10,112 bases of DNA, from NCBI GenBank assembly GCA_937967345.1, contig CALBTN010000313.1, positions 1 to 10,112 of the forward strand, written 5' to 3'. The notes under the pieces were generated by a model that had not been told where the DNA came from, made no database searches, and saw only the letters and a program-made list of their open reading frames with translations. Shown here piece by piece: positions 1 through 6,883 of this stretch (within the stretch, counting starts at the first letter, position 1; each line of letters starts with the position of its first letter). This stretch comes from an uncultured Rubrivivax sp. GTDB lineage: Bacteria > Pseudomonadota > Gammaproteobacteria > Burkholderiales > Burkholderiaceae_C. Made by a program: the position numbers and the translations under genes.

Positions 1-117
1 GTGCAGCGCCAGGTCGAGGTCGCTGTGTAGTCCGAGCCTGGCCATCGCTCGCGCCGGGCCGCTGCGCGGCGCGGGCGATGTCGGCGGGGAGGAGGGTTCG
101 GCCACGGTCGACCACAT
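1..117 (-). CDS. recG: ATP-dependent DNA helicase RecG, N-terminal fragment
   Basis: RecG is a superfamily 2 helicase that remodels stalled replication forks and Holliday junctions. Only the first 39 codons lie in the window; the gene runs off the left edge. The identifying stretch is ARLGLHSDLDLALH, which matches the start of the RecG wedge domain; the following LPLRYED would lie outside the window. Before it comes a Pro/Ser/Ala-rich stretch of the loose kind often found at RecG N-termini in Burkholderiales. The start is uncertain: in-frame ATG codons lie at 117, 177 and 45. I prefer 117 because 45 would cut close to the conserved helix and because a weak -10-like TACAGT lies upstream of 117. 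The frame closes with TGA at 202-204. recG next to and divergent from queA is, as I recall, a familiar arrangement in this order. The call rests on about 14 conserved residues plus context. Confidence 0.72.
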   Translation of the reverse strand, partial: MWSTVAEPSSPPTSPAPRSGPARAMARLGLHSDLDLALH

Positions 118-140
118 CGGGCAAGTCGCGAGCGCTGGCG

Positions 141-146
141 ACTGTA
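141..146 (-). promoter_or_regulatory. Weak -10-like hexamer for recG
   Basis: On the minus strand this reads TACAGT, a 4/6 match to TATAAT including the two most conserved bases, about 23 bp upstream of the preferred recG ATG at 117. No convincing -35 hexamer is visible. It is offered only as a candidate. Confidence 0.2.
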
Positions 147-174
147 CAAGCCCGGCGCGGCGTGCGGCGCTGGG

Positions 175-180
175 CATACT
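175..180 (+). promoter_or_regulatory. Weak -10-like hexamer for queA
   Basis: CATACT matches TATAAT at 4 of 6 positions, including the A and the final T. Transcription from it would start near 187-188 and give a leader of about 43 nt made largely of the 8-bp tandem array. No -35 element is seen. Confidence 0.25.
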
Positions 181-186
181 GCAGCC

Positions 187-216
187 CAGCGCCTCAGCGC
201 CTCAGCGCCTCAGCGC
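187..216 (+). repeat. 8-bp tandem repeat (CAGCGCCT), 3.75 copies
   Basis: Three exact copies of CAGCGCCT at 187-194, 195-202 and 203-210 are followed by a partial copy, CAGCGC, at 211-216. The array ends 14 bp before the queA ATG, in the spacer between recG and queA, so it lies outside both assigned coding regions. Short perfect arrays of this kind can gain or lose units by polymerase slippage. Here that would change the length of the queA leader and not its reading frame. Confidence 0.9.
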
Positions 217-230
217 GCCCGTTGCTTGCC

Positions 231-1268
231 ATGACCTCACGCACCTACACCGTTGCCGACTTCGATTTCGAGCTCCCGCCCGAGCTGATCGCCCAGCACC
301 CCAGCGCCGAGCGCAGCGGCTCGCGGCTGCTCGATGGCCGCGCGCGCGTGCCGCTGGACCATGCATTCCGCGACCTGCCGCAGCTGCTGGGCCGCGGCGA
401 TCTGCTGGTGTTCAACGACACCCGGGTCATCAAGGCGCGGCTGTTCGGCGAGAAGCGGCCCAGCGGCGGTGCGGTGCAGGCGCTGGTCGAGCGCGTGCTG
501 CCGGGCAACGAGGTGCTGGCGCAGCTGCGCGCCAGCAAGTCGCCCAAACCGGGCGGCGTGCTGCGCTTTGCCGGTGCCTTCGATGCCGAAGTGCTGGGCC
601 GCGCCGGCCCCGGCGCTTCGCTGTTTCGCTTGCGCTTTCCGTCCGAGCCCTTCGCACTGCTGCAAGCGCATGGCCGGGTGCCGCTGCCGCCGTACATCAC
701 CCACCCGGACGCGGCCGAGGACGAACAGCGCTACCAGACCGTGTTCGCCGCCCGCCCCGGCGCAGTGGCCGCGCCGACCGCGGCGCTGCATTTCGACGCC
801 GCGCTGCTGCACGCGCTCGACGCCCGCGGCGTGCAGCGCACCGCGGTGACCCTGCACGTGGGCGCCGGCACCTTCCAGCCGGTGCGCGCCGCGACCCTGG
901 CCGAACACCGCATGCACCACGAGTGGTACGAGGTCGGCGCCGGCGCGGTGCAGGCGATCGAGGCCACGCGCGCGGCGGGCGGGCGCATCGTCGCGGTGGG
1001 CACCACCACGCTGCGCGCGCTGGAGTCGGCGGCGCGCGGCGGCGCGCTGCGCCCCGGCGCGGCCGAGACCGACATCTTCATCACGCCGGGCTTCGAGTTT
1101 CGTGTGGCCGACCAGCTGCTGACCAACTTCCACCTGCCGCGCAGCACGCTGCTGATGCTGGTCAGCGCCTTCGCCGGCTACGACCACGTGCGCGCGCTGT
1201 ACCGCCACGCGATCGAGGCGCGCTACCGCTTCTTCAGCTACGGCGACGCGATGCTGCTGGCGCGCTGA
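231..1268 (+). CDS. queA: S-adenosylmethionine:tRNA ribosyltransferase-isomerase QueA
   Basis: QueA transfers and isomerises the ribosyl moiety of S-adenosylmethionine onto 7-aminomethyl-7-deazaguanine in tRNA, forming epoxyqueuosine at the wobble position of GUN-anticodon tRNAs. The 345-residue protein has the family length and signatures: FDFELPPELIAQHP (residues 11-24), VFNDTRVIKARLFG (60-73), APTAALHF (181-188), HVGAGTFQPVR (209-219), HRMHHEWYEV (226-235), VGTTTLRALES (256-266) and TDIFITPGFEFRVADQLLTNFHLPRS in the last quarter. The ATG at 231 is chosen because DFDFELP then begins at residue 10, as is usual; the frame is open upstream to at least 78, but that part reads as non-homologous Arg/Ala-rich sequence. 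There is no clear ribosome binding site. tgt, which acts one step earlier in the pathway, follows after 47 bp, so the two are probably co-transcribed. Confidence 0.97.
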   Translation: MTSRTYTVADFDFELPPELIAQHPSAERSGSRLLDGRARVPLDHAFRDLPQLLGRGDLLVFNDTRVIKARLFGEKRPSGGAVQALVERVLPGNEVLAQLRASKSPKPGGVLRFAGAFDAEVLGRAGPGASLFRLRFPSEPFALLQAHGRVPLPPYITHPDAAEDEQRYQTVFAARPGAVAAPTAALHFDAALLHALDARGVQRTAVTLHVGAGTFQPVRAATLAEHRMHHEWYEVGAGAVQAIEATRAAGGRIVAVGTTTLRALESAARGGALRPGAAETDIFITPGFEFRVADQLLTNFHLPRSTLLMLVSAFAGYDHVRALYRHAIEARYRFFSYGDAMLLAR

Positions 1269-1301
1269 AGTCCGCAGCGGCGGCGGTGAAAACCGCGCGG
1301 C

Positions 1302-1307
1302 GACAAT
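1302..1307 (+). promoter_or_regulatory. -10-like GACAAT just before tgt
   Basis: GACAAT (4/6 to TATAAT) ends 8 bp before the tgt ATG. If used, it would give a nearly leaderless tgt transcript in addition to read-through from queA. No -35 is recognisable. Similar hexamers occur before the UPF0149 and MFS genes. Confidence 0.25.
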
Positions 1308-1315
1308 GCCGCCCC

Positions 1316-2458
1316 ATGTTGAAGTTCGAACTGCTGGGCACCGAAGGCGCCGCGCGGCGCGGCCGCCTGACCTTGAACCACGGCGTGGTCGACACGCCGA
1401 TGTTCATGCCGGTGGGCACCTACGGCACGGTCAAGGGCGTGTTGCCGCAATCGCTGCTGGACATGGGCGCGCAGATCATCCTGGGCAACACCTTCCACCT
1501 TTGGCTGCGCCCGGGGCTGCAGGTGATCCAGCGCTTCGGCGGACTGCATCGCTTCGAAGGCTGGTCCAAGCCGATGCTCACCGACAGCGGCGGCTTCCAG
1601 GTCTGGAGCCTGGGCGGCGCCGACGGCAAGGGGCGCCAGATCAGCGAGCAGGGCGTGAAGTTCGCGTCGCCGGTCAACGGTGACAAGCTGTTCCTGACGC
1701 CCGAGCTGAGCATGCAGATCCAGACCGTGCTGAACAGCGACATCGTGATGCAACTGGACGAATGCACGCCGTACCAGACCGCGGGCCAGCTCACCAGCGA
1801 AACCCAGGCGCGGCGTTCGATGGAGCTGAGCCTGCGCTGGGCGCAGCGCAGCCGCGATGAGTTCCAGCGGCTGGGCAACCCGAACGCGCTGTTCGGCATC
1901 GTGCAAGGCGGCATGTTCGAGGCGCTGCGCGCCGAGTCGGCGGCGGCGCTGGCCGGGATGGACTTTCCCGGCTACGCGATCGGCGGCGTCAGCGTCGGCG
2001 AGCCCAAGCCCGAGATGCAGCGCATCATGGCGCACACGCCGCCGCTGCTGCCGGCGCACAAGCCGCGCTACCTGATGGGCGTGGGCACGCCGCAGGATCT
2101 GGTCGAAGGCGTGACGCGTGGCATCGACCTGTTCGACTGCGTGATGCCCACGCGCAATGCGCGCAACGGCCACCTGTTCACCCGCTTCGGCGATCTGCGC
2201 ATCCGCAACGCGCGCTACCGCAGCGACGAGCGGCCGATCGACCCCAGTTGCAGCTGTACCGCCTGTCGCGGCTTCTCGCGCGCCTACCTGCACCATCTGG
2301 ACCGCTGCGGCGAGATGCTCGGCCCGATGCTGGCCAGCATCCACAACCTGCACTACTACGTCAACCTGATGCGCGAGCTGCGCGACGCGCTCGATGCCGG
2401 TGCACTTGCCGCCTGCACCGCGCGCTTCGCTGCCGAGCGCGCTGCCGGCGTGGACTGA
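1316..2458 (+). CDS. tgt: Queuine/preQ1 tRNA-guanine transglycosylase Tgt
   Basis: Tgt exchanges guanine-34 of GUN-anticodon tRNAs for the queuosine precursor preQ1. The 380-residue protein has the full family architecture as a TIM barrel with a zinc site. Visible are LTDSGGFQVWSL (residues 88-99; D90 is the equivalent of the general-base Asp), DIVMQLDECTPY (142-153), FGIVQGG (193-199), YAIGGVSVGEP (220-230), FDCVMPTRNARNGHLF (273-288; D274 aligns with the nucleophile, E. coli D264) and the CxCxxC motif C312/C314/C317 with H343 as fourth zinc ligand. Compared with E. coli, a short insertion follows the SLG of the first motif. ATG at 1316 places MLKFELLGT at the N-terminus, as in the family; the frame is open upstream but overlaps queA. 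In many proteobacteria yajC-secD-secF follow tgt; here a convergent rlmJ follows instead. Confidence 0.97.
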   Translation: MLKFELLGTEGAARRGRLTLNHGVVDTPMFMPVGTYGTVKGVLPQSLLDMGAQIILGNTFHLWLRPGLQVIQRFGGLHRFEGWSKPMLTDSGGFQVWSLGGADGKGRQISEQGVKFASPVNGDKLFLTPELSMQIQTVLNSDIVMQLDECTPYQTAGQLTSETQARRSMELSLRWAQRSRDEFQRLGNPNALFGIVQGGMFEALRAESAAALAGMDFPGYAIGGVSVGEPKPEMQRIMAHTPPLLPAHKPRYLMGVGTPQDLVEGVTRGIDLFDCVMPTRNARNGHLFTRFGDLRIRNARYRSDERPIDPSCSCTACRGFSRAYLHHLDRCGEMLGPMLASIHNLHYYVNLMRELRDALDAGALAACTARFAAERAAGVD

Positions 2459-2475
2459 CCGGGCGGCGTGTGCCG

Positions 2476-2499
2476 TTGGCGCGCAGCCTGCCGCGCCAA
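2476..2499. terminator. Perfect hairpin between convergent tgt and rlmJ
   Basis: TTGGCGCG (2476-2483) and CGCGCCAA (2492-2499) form a perfect 8-bp stem with an 8-nt loop, inside the 44-bp gap between the two converging stop codons. It could serve as a bidirectional terminator or mRNA 3'-end stabiliser. There is no T-run on either side, so it is not a classic intrinsic terminator. Confidence 0.45.
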
Positions 2500-2502
2500 G
2501 CG

Positions 2503-3351
2503 TCAGACCGCGCGCTGCTGCAGCAGATGCCGCGCGCCGTCGAACTGGCCCAGCGTGCGCGCCAGCCACGGCAGTGCGGCGTGCAACTGCGCGTGCAAGG
2601 TGTGCGGCGGGTTGATCACGACCACGCCGCTGCCGGCGAGGCCAAAACCCAGCGCGTCGGTGGGCTGCAGCAGCAGCTGCGCGTGCAGCCAGCCGGCCGG
2701 TGCCAGCGCCTGCAGCCCTTGCACCAGCGCCGCCGCGCCCGGCTTGGTGACGAGCGGGTACCACACCATGTAGACGCCGCCGGCCAAGCGGCGCAGTGCG
2801 TCGTCCATCGCCTGCAGCACGCGGCCGTAGTCGGCCTGGCCCTCGTAGCTCGGGTCCAGCAGCACCAGCGCGCGCCGTGTCGGCGGCGGCAGTTGCGACT
2901 TCAGCGCGGCAAAGCCGTCGGCGCGCTGCAGCTCGACGCCGCGCGTGGCGCCCAGCAGCTCTTGCAGCGCAACGTGGTCGGTGGGGTGCAGCTCGAACAG
3001 CCGCAGCTGGTCTTGCGCGCGCAACTGCTGCAGCGCGAGCAGCGGCGAGCCCGGATAACAACGCAACGCGCCGTCGGGGTTCAGCGCGCGCACCTGCTTG
3101 ACGTAGTCGGCCACCGGCGCCGGCATCGCGGCGTCGGCCAGCGGCCACAGCCGGCCGATGCCCTGGCGGAACTCGCCCTTCTTCAGCGCCTGCGGTGAAT
3201 CCAGCAAGTAGCGCCCGGCGCCGGCGTGCACGTCGACGACGCGAAAGCCCTTGTCCTTGAGCGCCATGTGGCGCAGCAGCTGCAACAGCACCACGTGCTT
3301 GAGCACGTCGGCGTGGTTGCCGGCGTGAAACGCGTGGCGGTAGGCCAGCAT
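2503..3351 (-). CDS. rlmJ: 23S rRNA (adenine(2030)-N6)-methyltransferase RlmJ
   Basis: RlmJ uses S-adenosylmethionine to methylate N6 of A2030 in 23S rRNA. The 282-residue protein opens with MLAYRHAFHAGNHADVLKH, almost the invariant RlmJ N-terminus. It continues with the SAM-binding motif DVHAGAGRY (residues 40-48) and the catalytic N6-methyltransferase motif at 166-170. In E. coli that motif is DPPYE; here it is DPSYE, with Ser for the second Pro. I believe Ser also occurs in other betaproteobacterial homologues, so this is probably functional. Later conserved pieces are VYMVWYPL (193-200) and GSGVVVINPPHTL near the C-terminus. Translation starts 4 bp after the stop of the upstream MOSC gene, so the two are likely transcribed and perhaps translated together. 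Confidence 0.95.
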   Translation of the reverse strand: MLAYRHAFHAGNHADVLKHVVLLQLLRHMALKDKGFRVVDVHAGAGRYLLDSPQALKKGEFRQGIGRLWPLADAAMPAPVADYVKQVRALNPDGALRCYPGSPLLALQQLRAQDQLRLFELHPTDHVALQELLGATRGVELQRADGFAALKSQLPPPTRRALVLLDPSYEGQADYGRVLQAMDDALRRLAGGVYMVWYPLVTKPGAAALVQGLQALAPAGWLHAQLLLQPTDALGFGLAGSGVVVINPPHTLHAQLHAALPWLARTLGQFDGARHLLQQRAV

Positions 3352-3355
3352 GGCT

Positions 3356-3931
3356 TCACCGCCAAGCGGCGCGCCGCGCCTCGAACAGGTCGCGCAGGTT
3401 GACTTCGCGCGGGCCCGGCAGCAGCGCGGCCTCGTCGCCGGCTTCGATGCTGCCGGGTTCGATCACGCTGAGGTAAGCACCGCAGTAGGTCGACTGCAGC
3501 ATCAGCTTGCTCGCCTGGTTGAAGCCCATCGCGTGGTCGAACTTGCAGCAAGGCCGCCGCGGCTCGCTGACGGCCAGCACGCAGTGCGGCAGGCGCAAAT
3601 AGTCTCCGATCCAGATGTCGCCCTCGAGCATGCCTTGCAGCGTCAGGTTCTCGCCCATCGCGCCCGGGTCGAGCACGTCATCCCAGGCCGCCACCCGCGC
3701 TTGGGCGCGCACCACCTGCCAGAACGCATAGTGCTCGTGCGGGTAGGCGTAGACCGACTTGCTCAGCCCGCCATGCACGCTGAGGTCGGCCTGCTCGTCG
3801 CCGGCCAGGCCGAGCGCGCGCACCGTGACCGCGCCGGCCACCGGCTGCTTGCCGTAACCGGTCAGCACCTCACGCTGGCCGATGGTGCGCCGCACGGCAC
3901 GCCCGACGTTGACACTGAGCACTCGAATCAT
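3356..3931 (-). CDS. MOSC-domain protein, YiiM-like (possible molybdenum-cofactor enzyme)
   Basis: The 191-residue product carries a MOSC (Moco sulfurase C-terminal) domain. Recognisable are GLAGDEQADLSVHGGLSKSVYAYPHEHY (41-68), MGENLT (92-97) and EPRRPCCKF (123-131), where C128 aligns with the conserved cysteine of E. coli YiiM (PRSPCYKL). YiiM and YcbX are molybdenum-cofactor proteins that detoxify N-hydroxylated bases such as 6-hydroxylaminopurine; a similar reductive role here is inference. The protein is about 30 residues shorter than YiiM and lacks most of the C-terminal three-helix extension. The tandem Cys pair (C128-C129) is unusual relative to CY in YiiM. The start is ATG at 3931, preceded by a weak GGGA. 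rlmJ follows after 4 bp on the same strand; pckG is divergent across a 256-bp spacer. Confidence 0.9.
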   Translation of the reverse strand: MIRVLSVNVGRAVRRTIGQREVLTGYGKQPVAGAVTVRALGLAGDEQADLSVHGGLSKSVYAYPHEHYAFWQVVRAQARVAAWDDVLDPGAMGENLTLQGMLEGDIWIGDYLRLPHCVLAVSEPRRPCCKFDHAMGFNQASKLMLQSTYCGAYLSVIEPGSIEAGDEAALLPGPREVNLRDLFEARRAAWR

Positions 3932-4099
3932 GGCTTCCCGCCGCGGAACGCGAGGTCGAACTGGAATTGCTGCGATGCAGCATCGAGAGCATATCCGGCC
4001 GGTCGCCGCTCGAGGTGCGCAGCGTCAAAGCCGCGCCACGCACCCGGTTGCGCTTGCTGCAGGCAAGCGGCACGCTCCCGGTGCGAAACGTGGTCGGCC

Positions 4100-4113
4100 A
4101 TTGTGGCGACAAT
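4100..4113. promoter_or_regulatory. Palindrome ATTGTGGCGACAAT, possible back-to-back -10 elements or operator
   Basis: Two perfect 5-bp arms (ATTGT and ACAAT) flank GGCG. Read rightward, the right half gives a -10-like GACAAT (4108-4113), with the pckG ATG 74 bp further on. Read leftward, the left half gives CACAAT (4105-4100), pointing at the MOSC gene. The site could be a pair of symmetric -10 elements, a repressor operator, or both. No -35 hexamers are clear on either side. Confidence 0.3.
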
Positions 4114-4178
4114 TGCGAGGTTCGGCGCGCCCGGCAACACCAGCCCGGCCGCGCCTTCGACTTTTCGGCTAGACGATT

Positions 4179-4182
4179 GGAG
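4179..4182 (+). promoter_or_regulatory. Shine-Dalgarno of pckG
   Basis: GGAG lies 5 nt before the ATG at 4188. It is the clearest ribosome binding site in the window and supports the chosen pckG start. Confidence 0.6.
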
Positions 4183-4187
4183 TTGTC

Positions 4188-6074
4188 ATGAATCACCCCT
4201 CGATGGAAGGCCAACGGCTGAACGTGCCGGCGTACGTCAAGCACGCGCGGCTGATCGCCTGGGTCGCGGAAATCGCCGCACTGACCGAGGCCGCCGACGT
4301 GCACTGGTGCGACGGCTCGCAGCAGGAGTACGACCGGCTGTGCGAGCTGTTGATCAGCGCGGGCACCTTCAAGCGGCTGAACCCGGCCAAGCGCCCCGAC
4401 AGCTACCTGGCCTGCAGCGACCCGAGCGACGTCGCCCGCGTCGAGGACCGCACCTTCATCTGCAGCCAGCGCCAGCAAGACGCCGGCCCGACCAACAACT
4501 GGATGGCGCCGCAGCAGATGCGCGCGCTGCTGCAGACCGGCCAGGTCGACGGCACGCCGGGCCTGTTCAGCGGCGCGATGCGCGGGCGCACGCTGTACGT
4601 GGTGCCGTTCTCGATGGGGCCGCTGGGCTCGCACATCTCGCACATCGGTGTCGAGCTGTCCGACAGCCCCTACGTCGCGGTCAACATGCGCAAGATGACG
4701 CGCATGGGCCGCCCGGTGCTCGAGCTGCTGGGCGGCGACGGCCACTTCGTTCCCTGCGTGCACAGCGTGGGCGCGCCGCTGGCGCCGGGCGAGCAGGACG
4801 TGCCGTGGCCGTGCAACAAGACCAAGTACATCGTGCACTACCCCGAGACGCAGGAGATCTGGAGCTACGGCTCGGGCTACGGCGGCAACGCGCTGCTGGG
4901 CAAGAAGTGCTTCGCGCTGCGCATCGCCTCGACCATGGGCCGCGCGCAGGGCTGGCTGGCCGAGCACATGCTGATCCTGGGCGTGACCTCGCCGCAGGGG
5001 CGCAAGCACCACGTGGCCGCGGCCTTTCCCAGCGCCTGCGGCAAGACCAACTTCGCGATGCTGGTGCCGCCCAAGGCCTTCGCCGGCTGGAAGGTCACCA
5101 CCATCGGCGACGACATCGCCTGGATCAAGCCCGGCAGCGACGGGCGGCTGTACGCGATCAACCCCGAAGCCGGCTACTTCGGCGTGGCGCCGGGCACCAA
5201 CACCAAGACCAACCCGAGCTGCATGAAGTCGCTCGAGCGCGACGTCATCTTCACCAACGTCGCCCTCACCGACGATGGCGACGTCTGGTGGGAAGGCATG
5301 ACCGATACGCCGCCGGCGCACCTGATCGACTGGCAGGGCCGCGACTGGACGCCCGAAACCGCGCGCGGCGCCGACGGCAAGCTGCGGCCGGCCGCGCACC
5401 CGAACGCGCGTTTCACCGTGGCTGCGACCAACAACCCGGTGCTCGACCCCGAGTGGGACAACCCCGACGGCGTGGCGATCGACGCCTTCATCTTCGGCGG
5501 CCGGCGCTCGACCACCGTGCCGCTGGCGACCGAAGCGCGCAGCTGGACCGAAGGCGTGTACATGGCGGCCACCATGGGCAGCGAAACCACCGCGGCGATG
5601 GCCGGCAGCACCGGCGCGGTGCGGCGCGACCCCTTCGCGATGCTGCCGTTCATCGGCTACAACATGGCCGAGTACTTCCAGCACTGGCTGGAGCTGGGCG
5701 CCAAGTTGCAGGCTTCTGGGGCCACGCTGCCGAAGATCTTCTGCGTCAACTGGTTCCGCAAGGGCGCCGACGGCAAATTCGTCTGGCCCGGCTACGGCGA
5801 GAACATGCGCGTGCTGCTGTGGATGCTGGGCCGCGTCGAAGGCAAGGCCGACGGGCGCGACAACGCCTTCGGCGTCAGTCCGCGCTACGAGGATCTGAGC
5901 TGGGAAGGCCTGAACTTCACGCGCGAGCAGTTCGCTGCGGTCATCGGCATGGACCACGCCGACTGGCAGCGCGAGCTGAAGCTGCACGAAGAGCTGTTCC
6001 AGCGGCTGGCGCACGGTTTGCCGGCCGAGCTGCCCGCCACCCGCGAACGCATCGCCGCCAAGCTCGCGGCTTGA
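4188..6074 (+). CDS. pckG: Phosphoenolpyruvate carboxykinase (GTP)
   Basis: This cytosolic enzyme converts oxaloacetate and GTP to phosphoenolpyruvate, CO2 and GDP, the entry step of gluconeogenesis from TCA-cycle intermediates. At 628 residues it is of normal GTP-class length and not the shorter ATP class. Motifs are YGGNALLGKKCFALRIAS (231-248), AEHMLILG (258-265), the phosphate-binding loop FPSACGKTNFAML (280-292) with the reactive cysteine C284, GDDIAW (307-312), FIFGGRRSTTVPL (434-446), NWFRKG (521-526) and WPGYGEN (533-539). By comparison with rat PEPCK the metal ligands are K240, H260 and D309, and all are present. The ATG at 4188 has a good GGAG. The gene is divergent from the MOSC gene, and a metallophosphoesterase gene follows after 22 bp. 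Confidence 0.98.
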   Translation: MNHPSMEGQRLNVPAYVKHARLIAWVAEIAALTEAADVHWCDGSQQEYDRLCELLISAGTFKRLNPAKRPDSYLACSDPSDVARVEDRTFICSQRQQDAGPTNNWMAPQQMRALLQTGQVDGTPGLFSGAMRGRTLYVVPFSMGPLGSHISHIGVELSDSPYVAVNMRKMTRMGRPVLELLGGDGHFVPCVHSVGAPLAPGEQDVPWPCNKTKYIVHYPETQEIWSYGSGYGGNALLGKKCFALRIASTMGRAQGWLAEHMLILGVTSPQGRKHHVAAAFPSACGKTNFAMLVPPKAFAGWKVTTIGDDIAWIKPGSDGRLYAINPEAGYFGVAPGTNTKTNPSCMKSLERDVIFTNVALTDDGDVWWEGMTDTPPAHLIDWQGRDWTPETARGADGKLRPAAHPNARFTVAATNNPVLDPEWDNPDGVAIDAFIFGGRRSTTVPLATEARSWTEGVYMAATMGSETTAAMAGSTGAVRRDPFAMLPFIGYNMAEYFQHWLELGAKLQASGATLPKIFCVNWFRKGADGKFVWPGYGENMRVLLWMLGRVEGKADGRDNAFGVSPRYEDLSWEGLNFTREQFAAVIGMDHADWQRELKLHEELFQRLAHGLPAELPATRERIAAKLAA

Positions 6075-6096
6075 GCGCGCACCGGCCCGGCGCGCG

Positions 6097-6873
6097 TTGA
6101 AGCTGCAGCTGCTGTCCGACCTGCACCTCGAGTCGGAAGCCTTCGAGCCGCAGCCTGCGCCCGGCGCCGACGCGCTGGTGCTGGCCGGCGACATCGACGC
6201 CAGCTGGGCTGGCTTTGATCGATTTGCCGGCTGGCCGGTGCCGGTGCTGTTCGTCGCTGGCAACCACGAGTTCGACGGCCGCGAACTGAACGACGCCTGG
6301 CCGGCGCTGCGCGCGCGCACCGAAGCGCTGGGCTGGACGATGCTCGAGTGCAGCAGCGTCGTGCTGCGCGACCGCGACGGTCAGCGCCTGCGCTTCGCCG
6401 GCACCATCCGCTGGAGCGACTTCGATGTCTTCGGGCCGCAGAAGCAGCCGTCTGCGGTGAGAGCGGCGGCTTACTTCATGAAGCTGATGCGGGCCACCCG
6501 ATGCGGCGCGCCGTTCGATGCCGCCGCGGTGCGCGACGAGGCGCTGAACTGCCGCCGCTGGCTGGCCAACGAGCTGGCGGCACCCGCCAACGGGCGTTGG
6601 GACAAGACCGTGGTGGTGACGCACTTTGCGCCCAGTCTGCGCAGTGCCGACCCGCGCTACGGTTCGCAGCCGGGTACCGCGAGCTTTTGCAATGCCGACG
6701 ACGACTTGCTCGCCGCGGCCGACCTGTGGCTGCACGGCCACCTGCATTGCCGCCATGACTACCTGGTTGCGCGCGCCGGCCGGCCGCCCACCCGCGTGGT
6801 GTGCCAGTCGCGTGGCCTGGGCGACAAGAGCGAACCCGACGGTTTCGATCCGTTCAAGCTGATCGAAATCTAG
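6097..6873 (+). CDS. Calcineurin-like metallophosphoesterase with TTG start
   Basis: The 258-residue protein belongs to the dinuclear-metal calcineurin-like phosphoesterase superfamily. All five metal-binding blocks are present: SDLHLE (7-12; D8, H10), AGDID (30-34; D32), AGNHEFD (54-60; N56, H57), VTHFAPS (174-180; H176) and GHLH (214-217). No signal peptide is evident, so it should be cytoplasmic. The substrate cannot be read from the sequence. The start is taken as TTG at 6097 because MKLQLLSDLHLE then begins right at the protein's N-terminus, as is usual in this family; no ATG occurs in frame before the first metal motif. There is no clear ribosome binding site. Its start lies 22 bp after pckG, so expression probably depends at least partly on read-through. 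It converges on the UPF0149 gene with a 10-bp gap. Confidence 0.9.
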   Translation: MKLQLLSDLHLESEAFEPQPAPGADALVLAGDIDASWAGFDRFAGWPVPVLFVAGNHEFDGRELNDAWPALRARTEALGWTMLECSSVVLRDRDGQRLRFAGTIRWSDFDVFGPQKQPSAVRAAAYFMKLMRATRCGAPFDAAAVRDEALNCRRWLANELAAPANGRWDKTVVVTHFAPSLRSADPRYGSQPGTASFCNADDDLLAAADLWLHGHLHCRHDYLVARAGRPPTRVVCQSRGLGDKSEPDGFDPFKLIEI

Positions 6874-6883
6874 CCCGCAGCCG

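Larger units (their letters stand above)
3932..4187. other. Divergent spacer between the MOSC gene and pckG
   Basis: This 256-bp stretch separates two divergent genes. It holds a short palindrome (4100-4113) and the pckG ribosome binding site. Open frames cross it on both strands: a leftward one of up to 70 codons whose TGA overlaps the MOSC ATG, and a rightward one whose TGA (4189-4191) overlaps the pckG ATG. By hand count their third-position GC is only about 70-78%, clearly below the neighbouring genes, and I recognise neither product. I therefore treat the region as regulatory and not coding. Confidence 0.55.

Noticed and set aside
78..230. Upstream extension of queA to an earlier start
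   Set aside because: The added residues are Arg/Ala-rich without QueA homology, overlap the recG start region and would include the tandem array.
1238..3148. Leftward 636-codon open frame antisense to tgt and overlapping rlmJ
   Set aside because: It is out of frame with rlmJ and antisense to tgt, both of which have complete family motifs.
3350..6100. Very long rightward open frame (916 codons) across rlmJ/MOSC and pckG
   Set aside because: It is a GC-rich shadow frame: it lies antisense to the MOSC gene and out of frame with pckG, is full of Arg/Ala runs, and has no family signature.
3870..6320. Leftward 816-codon open frame antisense to pckG
   Set aside because: High-GC third positions of pckG remove stops on the opposite strand. 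The translation is rich in Arg/His/Ala and has no recognisable domain.
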